Shown here: one piece after another, positions 58,601 to 64,000 of the stretch
How the letters are laid out: every line of letters begins with the position of its first letter
Numbering within the stretch: position 1 is the stretch's first letter
Assembly (NCBI GenBank): GCA_002633005.1
Contig: NMRA01000024.1
Coordinates: forward strand, 955,786 to 1,019,785
Direction: 5' to 3'
Length of the DNA stretch: 64,000 nt
Source of the DNA: Phoronis australis
Taxonomy: Eukaryota; Phoronida; Phoronidae
Notes under the pieces: model-generated
The model's input: the letters and a program-made list of their open reading frames with translations, nothing else
Database searches by the model: none
Told to the model about the DNA's origin: nothing
Position numbers and translations under genes: made by a program

Positions 58601-61600
58601 TTAAAGGAATTGTTGCCTTGGGGGCGCTCCCAGTCCTGCGTGATGTCTAGATCCGAGAAGTAACTGTAACCCCCCACTCTGAGTACTAAACTCTGCAAAA
58701 TTCACAAACCAAAAATGAAAATATCTGCACTTGAAGCCAGTCAATGCTATGTAGTGCAAGGGTCAATATTCCAATATCGCAGCATTCCCATCAAGTTAAC
58801 ACCTACAGGAAATATCTGTTTTGGTTATTACCCAGTAGTTATTTCTGGTTCAGGCTTCTGTCGCAGGATAAAATGTGTTACATCTGTGCCATGTACACCC
58901 TGGTGGTGTTAGTGACAGGAGAGTCTGCCATATGCTATCAGCAACACCCCGTTATGACAGTAGCCTCTATGTACTGTGTATTCCTAAGAACCAATAACTA
59001 GATATCTGTATAAAAACGTTTTTCACATTTTGTGACGTATTTTCAAGTTTGAAAAATCTTACACGAGCAAACTTGAAAATACGTCACAAAATGTGAAAAA
59101 CGTTTTTATACAGATGAGACTGAAAAATCTTACACAAGCAGTCTCATTCATTTAAAGGCTTTTAGTTATAATTGTACTTTAATAGTATAGCTATGTTGAC
59201 AAAACAGCTGTCTTTTCAAATGGAGATTTACTTCTTTGTTATGGCTTGCATGCTTTACGAATTTTAGTGATAAAGTCACGAACATTTTCCAAGTAGTTCC
59301 TTTCTCTGTGTTCATTACATTATTGATCAGTACCTTTAATTTTTTGAATTTTATTTTCCTATTTTGTGGTAAATTTGCTGCTGGGAATGAGAAACTTAAC
59401 TAATTCATCAAGTGGTGCTGTGTCCGCTTACATAAACCATTCAGGTTATCATGACAGAGGTACACTTATTCCACTAGTCACTTCCTTGTGGGGAAACAGC
59501 TTATGGTTTTTAATATATTCAGATTATTAAACCAGGTCCTTTTCATCATTGCGGGCACCAAGTGATTATCAACTCTCCTCCTTTTGTCACTAAAGCAACT
59601 TTCAATTTAGACCACTTGCCATTGTAAAATTGGTCTCAAATTGTTCCTAAGGGAGTGAAAATAGATTTGATTTCTTGGCTTGGAAAGGAAAAGACAGTTC
59701 GTCATGATTGGTTCAGATCAGCCTCTACAAGTCGACTTGTCACGGGGTGTTATTTTATTCATCGATCATGCATCCATGGTTTCGAGTAATAATGAACTGT
59801 CAGTTCGTTGCAAGATCAAAAACAACTTCTTGTGTGAGTATAAAGAATAAGTTGAGACCAACTTTGTTGTGATAAAAAGTGTTTGTAATCGAAGGTCACT
59901 TTTTTCGACGGAACATGGGTTAATGGCCACTTCAGGAAATTACTGTTATATGACACGTAGAGCACTGAATTGTCTGTTCTCTGTTTCCAGTAACTACACT
60001 CTGTTGGAGTCCTGCAATGCCCACTGTGGTTGTTCCGAGTTCAGGTTTGAGCCGATCTGTGGACAAAACAACATTATGTACTATTCCCCCTGTCACGCTG
60101 GCTGCTTGGGCTACAATATCACGGCCACAGAAAAGGTACGTCATGTTTTGTCTCTCAGGTCTTCACTATTTGGATCTGATTTTAAGTTAGTCTGCTCTGC
60201 TTTTGAAGTTGTTCCCGGCGCCACTTGTGGTTGGATTTGTTCCCCAGCATATCACCATGTTGTCATAAAATATTGCAATGTTTTTTGATAAAATTTCACC
60301 CTTAACTCATCGTCTCAAATATGCTTTTCTGCAGGATCCCATCTTAAGGGTTATTCTTGTTCTGAATAATCTGATGAGTTTAACGTTTCGTTGGTCATGT
60401 CTCAAGATATTGCTATTTGTGTTTGATTTGTTTGATCAGTGTTATAGTATAATTTACTAGAAAAAGTCTTTAAATTGTGAAATTATAAAATTTGCATACG
60501 ACTGTCTTTTTCCTTTTGCGTCATCTTCAATTGGCCCATTTACTTGTCTGACTCGCTGTTCATTAGTATAATTGCTGAACAATCGCATGTTGGCAGAACT
60601 CTATACTGACTTCATTCCACGACATTAACTTGTTTAATATTATAATGTCCTCCCTGTTTCTCCTAAAGCTCATGGCACAGCTTTTCTTTTCCGTAAATCA
60701 TTGGCGTCGACGAATTGTCTAACGTTATTCTCTTACAATATCCCAGTTAGTGGATCTCTTGCGACATGGTGACGTTCTGTGTCAAATCTTGCTTGCCCTA
60801 AATGCCGTGACATTTTGAAAATTTTGTGAAAAAAAATGTGATAAATTTATTGAGCCAAGTAGGCTGTTAGTGTTTTATTGTGTTTACAGTTATTTGATGC
60901 TACATCAGGTGATGGTTCATTTCTTTTCACAAAATATGAAACTATGGAATTCATTATTATCAGTGACAAATATTGTGTTTCGCATATGTGACACAACCAA
61001 AGTTGATGTGCAAAAAGCACAGAATGTGCCCCTATTTTAATTTTAATATATTCCATATTTTTGTCCTAGAACTTCTACAACTGCAGCTGCATTCCAACCA
61101 GGAACCAAAGCCTGCCTGAGGCGACCTCTACAGTTTGTGAATCAGACTGCACTTTGCTGCCGCTGTTTCTTGTCATCTTCTTCATCACCATGTTCTTCAC
61201 ATTTTTTGCCAGCATCTGCTCTGTCAACGCCACCTTGAGGTAGGTTTCAATTTGTTCTAGTCCAAAGCAAGGTTTAGCAAATCACAACAGGCAAGTTTCA
61301 TAACTGTCTTTGAACTGGCTATCAAAAAATTGTTAACGAAATGGATTTAATCATTGAATGACAGTTAGAAATATTTTTAATCCTTTCAACTGGATCGCTA
61401 TTTTGTAATCATTTCTTATTATATTTTATTTTGCGATTTCAGAGTTGTTTCCACAGCCCAAAAATCCAACGGAATTGCCTTCCAGTGGATATTTCTAAGA
61501 CTTCTTGGTGAGTTCAGTTCACAGTGCACGTACTGGCAACTCTATGTAGCGTTTTGTCACGGAACTGTCTTATTTCTACAATTCCAACTTCCATACTAAC

Positions 61601-63612
61601 GTCGACACATCGATGTTTTGGGGAGTTGCGGTCATTATGAATGGTTAACTTCAGTCCTTGACCAAAGTTACAGCACCAGTTAACTTTGCAGTAAACAAAT
61701 GGATTTAACAGCGGAGTGTCGATGCTGAAATAGGGTATTAATATTCAACTTCGGCCTCATCAAAGTTATCGTCAGGGGCTACTGCTATCGTCAACCATTA
61801 AAAGGCAGTGTCGTCACATACAGTTGCCTGTATTTTGTTCGAATAATCATGAATGGAATTAAAAATAAGTTGTATATCAATTAGCATACGTTAATGCCCT
61901 CAAATTGTCGCATTGAAAAAAAAATTAGCATGCACGGCATGCATCAGCATTACCTTTGCGATTACTTCGATGACGACAGCGTCACCTACGGTTCACTTTG
62001 TTGCTGTTAACTACAGAAGCTGACATGAACGATTCAATTAACTTTGCAGTGCAGTTTGCATCGACGCTCTGCTAATACCGTAGTTAAGTTACTATGAAAG
62101 GAGGTATTCAAAGCAGCCTTCATAAGTAGGAAGCATTCTACATAGTCCCAACTCTGAAGCATGGTGCAGCAACAGTGTCTTTCATTTGACCTAGTTTCTA
62201 ATTGTGAGCCAGACAAGGAAAGATGAAACGCGATGTCTTTCAGTCTCCAGCATTTTGAGGCATGTGTGATTCATTTAAATACCGAGTTACCACGCAAAAG
62301 AACTAAGAGATTCCTATCAGGCAGATGAGTACCCACTTGTCAGTCATCCTGCAGCATCTGTAAGATATCAGGATAGTCGATTCAGGTCCATAAGGCATGA
62401 CGCTTTCTCCTATATTTGTGAGATTGTCTGCATTCACATTGCCGCCAGTTCCTAGAAAAATCTTCAGCAAGTAGTTAGAGACAGTTCTCATGACCTCAGG
62501 CTTGTTAGACTCATCAATGAGCTATACCAAATGGACTCATTATGCAAGCATGGACACAGCAAGAATCTGATCGACTACTAGGCAACTATAGGTACGCACC
62601 CTGTCACTCGCCCAATGAGTATCTCTTAGTTCTTGTAGATAAGCTAAGGAGAAGTTTGCCAACATGATCTAACCAAAAAATAGCTGAGTGTTGCAAAAAG
62701 AACACTGACACGTGATCCAAATTCTAAAATGTCACTGTAACCTAGCCCAACACAGGTACATCATAGGTTAGATGGTAACTCAATGTTCTATGGTACTGAT
62801 GCTGAAACACGTAAACATCTGGTAGAGTCTTTCCCAGCTTTTCATTGGCTGAGGAGCAAGCACATGGATGGCACCATTGCAAGCCTACAACATATGGAAA
62901 AGCATGTCTATGTTCTTAAAAAATACAGGCTGACTTGAAAATTTTGTGCGTGAAGAATCTGTTGCCCAATAGGAGGGCTCTTGTGAGTTTAGCTCTGGTG
63001 TTTCGTGCAGTGGGCCCAAACATGATGTTTGCACAAGTATGATGCGCCACATAAGGCATCAGACCACGTGCACTTTTTGTGGTACATTATGCAGTTAAAC
63101 ATGTGTAATAGTCTGATATAACGAGCCCGAATTTTGAGAACCATTTTTCTCCACTGAATATCGGGCATCAAACTGGTTTTCAAAATACAGGCACGTTATT
63201 TCTGACTATTGCCTAAACAAGTAGAGCTAGGTCAGCTGGTGAGCATGAATTATTTGACATCTACCTGTTCATGCTGTTCAAGAAGGCTGATTCATTAAGT
63301 TCCATTTCAGGTGCTATCCCGGCCCCACTGATATTCGGTGCCACCCTTGACAGTACATGCATCCTGTGGGACACTAGCTGTGACTCGGGCACGGATGCCT
63401 CCTGTCTTCTCTATGATTCGGCCACAATGGGCCACTATATGCTTCTCATCTGTGGCGTGATGAAGACAGGAACTATTGTTTTTGTCGCGCTCGCGTGGAA
63501 ACTCTATAAGCCGCCCACCAGAAAGTTGCTGGAGGACTCGCTTAATGTGATGTCACTCGACGTCTCCACGACTTCGACAGTGTCAACAGAGACTGTCAAT
63601 ACGATTCTGTGA
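49648..63612 (+). CDS. SLCO: SLCO/OATP-family organic anion transporter
   Basis: Twelve-helix plasma-membrane carrier for bulky organic anions such as steroid conjugates and thyroid hormones (family knowledge). Coding exons: 49648-50338, 53277-53379, 55579-55703, 56637-56894, 58113-58317, 59991-60135, 61070-61239, 61443-61507, 63311-63612; every junction is GT-AG and in phase, giving 687 aa, normal for OATPs. Seen: NGFIGSVLSTLETRFGL near the first helix, the superfamily signature DPRWVGAWWVGFW (about 271-283), and a large extracellular Kazal-type loop (about 435-545) with 11 cysteines counting FIRC, plus N-glycosylation sites NYT, NIT, NCS and NQS. The exon carrying the start opens at 49624 with a short 5' leader, so an untranslated exon lies upstream. 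The start is ATGGCC at 49648. The subfamily (4/5-like or other) is unresolved. Confidence 0.95.
50339..53276. other. SLCO intron 1, no further gene
   Basis: Intron with GTGAGT donor and TCACAG acceptor. About 50470-50790 contains recurring TTTACAACTGTTAAAAC and GTTCACAC words suggestive of an old repeat, but I could not define its ends. Confidence 0.45.
53410..53655. mobile_element. MITE-like element in SLCO intron 2
   Basis: The left end CTGGGGTCATGTTTCACTGA and the right end (complement CAGGGGAGCCATTCACTAAA) are imperfect inverted repeats continuing into AAGAG. The core is AT-rich with AACTTAA words and no coding frame. Confidence 0.6.
53656..55578. other. SLCO intron 2, remainder
   Basis: No supported feature apart from short open frames in AT-rich sequence. 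Confidence 0.45.
57004..57229. mobile_element. MITE-like element in SLCO intron 4
   Basis: The left terminus CCAGGGAGATGTTTCTCGAA and the right terminus (complement CCGGAAGACCTGTTTCTCAA) are imperfect inverted repeats. Non-coding. Adjacent sequence (57410-57500) carries AGCAAGTGGTCTAAATTAAA twice, and a related inverted block is near 59603-59625. Confidence 0.55.
58407..58560 (+). pseudogene. Duplicated pseudo-exon of SLCO exon 5
   Basis: Repeats the 3' end of exon 5 (58230-58317) plus the start of the following intron: the block GGGAGAGTTCTTCATACG, then CCCTAGTCTG, ATGCCGGCATCAACACC and CACCAGGTGCTGTGTTTGTC. The copy has an in-frame TAG right after the TTY codons, and its donor is CAG|GTGCTG. 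It is therefore a decayed tandem duplication, not an alternative exon. A third, much weaker echo (GGAGAGTCTGCCATATGC) starts near 58918. Confidence 0.8.
59004..59115. repeat. Perfect 48-bp inverted repeat with 16-nt loop
   Basis: Arms 59004-59051 and 59068-59115 are exact reverse complements; the loop is AAAAATCTTACACGAG. It lies in the SLCO intron before exon 6. Perfect arms imply a very recent origin or active maintenance. Confidence 0.9.
59114..59147. repeat. Second hairpin with nearly the same loop
   Basis: Arms ATGAGACTG and CAGTCTCAT (9 bp, perfect) enclose AAAAATCTTACACAAG, which differs by one base from the loop of the preceding 48-bp hairpin. The arm sequences of the two hairpins are unrelated. 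Confidence 0.85.
61508..63106. other. SLCO intron 8, no gene seen
   Basis: Last intron, GTGAGT donor at 61508. Short frames only. A MITE lies near its 3' end. Confidence 0.45.
63107..63211. mobile_element. About 105-bp MITE, TIR AGTCTGATATAAC family, second copy
   Basis: Begins AATAGTCTGATATAAC and ends in a decayed complement (GTTATTTCTGACTATT). The core matches the 14534 copy in inverted orientation (CTCCACTGAATATCGGGCATC). Lies in the last SLCO intron about 100 bp upstream of exon 9. Confidence 0.75.
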
Positions 63613-64000
63613 GAACATCATGGCGAGTGGTGTGAATACGCGAATTTATCTTTCTACTCAAACTCAGGCTCACCTTAATCCTGCTCATGGGGGGTTAAAT
63701 TTGAAGAGTCTCATCGCAAAATGAGGTGTCGGCCAAATTTGAAATTTTGATGTGACTAGTGTGTATAGCATTTTGGATAGAAATTCAGTGTGGGGAGTAT
63801 TAGGTATTGCTGAAAAAGCGATTAAATATTGAGTGGTCATATGGATCAACAATCTTGAAGTTATTGGCGCTAAAATTTCAAAATTGGTGGACTTCAGGTT
63901 TTGAAATGAAACTCTTCATTTCTATGTTAATTGATGCAGTAGTAGGATACGATGTGCTCACATTTTGAGAACCAGTTTGATGCCCATTATTCAGTGGAGG
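63613..64000. other. SLCO 3' flank ending in a third, cut MITE copy
   Basis: 3' untranslated sequence with no clear AATAAA before the edge. From about 63955 the sequence TTTTGAGAACCAGTTTGATG and CCCATTATTCAGTGGAG repeats the core of the 14534 MITE and is cut by the window end. Confidence 0.6.

Noticed and set aside
1-64000. CRISPR arrays, bacterial operons and rRNA genes
   Set aside because: Spliced eukaryotic genes dominate, and no regularly spaced identical repeats or rRNA-like blocks were seen.

Overview
This is a metazoan nuclear window, about 60% AT by eye. It has spliced genes with GT-AG introns, several classes of interspersed repeat, and isolated N bases at 14187 and 49524. The encoded families (PPAN, prefoldin 1, SLCO transporters, Ig adhesion receptors) and the mix of degenerate LINEs with short inverted-repeat DNA elements fit a marine invertebrate or basal chordate genome. 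I cannot name the species.

Layout. 1-1.7 kb: a broken L1/Tx1-like LINE fragment. 1.76-15.46 kb, minus: PPAN (Peter Pan / SSF1), rebuilt from 11 coding exons to 471 aa. 15.74-22.81 kb, plus: PFDN1 (prefoldin subunit 1), four exons, 126 aa. The two genes are head to head over about 0.25 kb with paired ETS-like sites, so a shared bidirectional promoter is likely. Their introns hold a 670-bp palindromic repeat, a duplicated block, several MITEs and three tandem nuclear-receptor DR1 motifs. 24.6-26.4 kb, minus: an interrupted LINE.

26.72-34.77 kb, minus: the most unusual locus. One open exon of about 8 kb encodes five Ig domains, one transmembrane helix, about 24 tandem helical repeats, and a C-terminal domain that reads as the microtubule-binding domain of dynein heavy chain. 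I know of no described family with this architecture. It suggests a cell-surface receptor carrying its own long rod and microtubule-binding tip.

34.8-49.6 kb: a gene-poor interval with 5-bp-duplication MITEs, a CR1/L2-like LINE with a nested MITE, an inverted-repeat element of about 0.9 kb, and a second copy of the 16-kb repeat family. 49.65-63.61 kb, plus: a complete SLCO/OATP organic anion transporter, nine coding exons, 687 aa. Its introns contain a decayed copy of the end of exon 5 and a pair of perfect hairpins sharing one loop sequence.

PPAN (ribosome biogenesis) and PFDN1 (cotranslational chaperone) are both housekeeping growth genes, which fits shared control. The Ig receptor and the SLCO gene are single-gene neighbours with no evident functional link.
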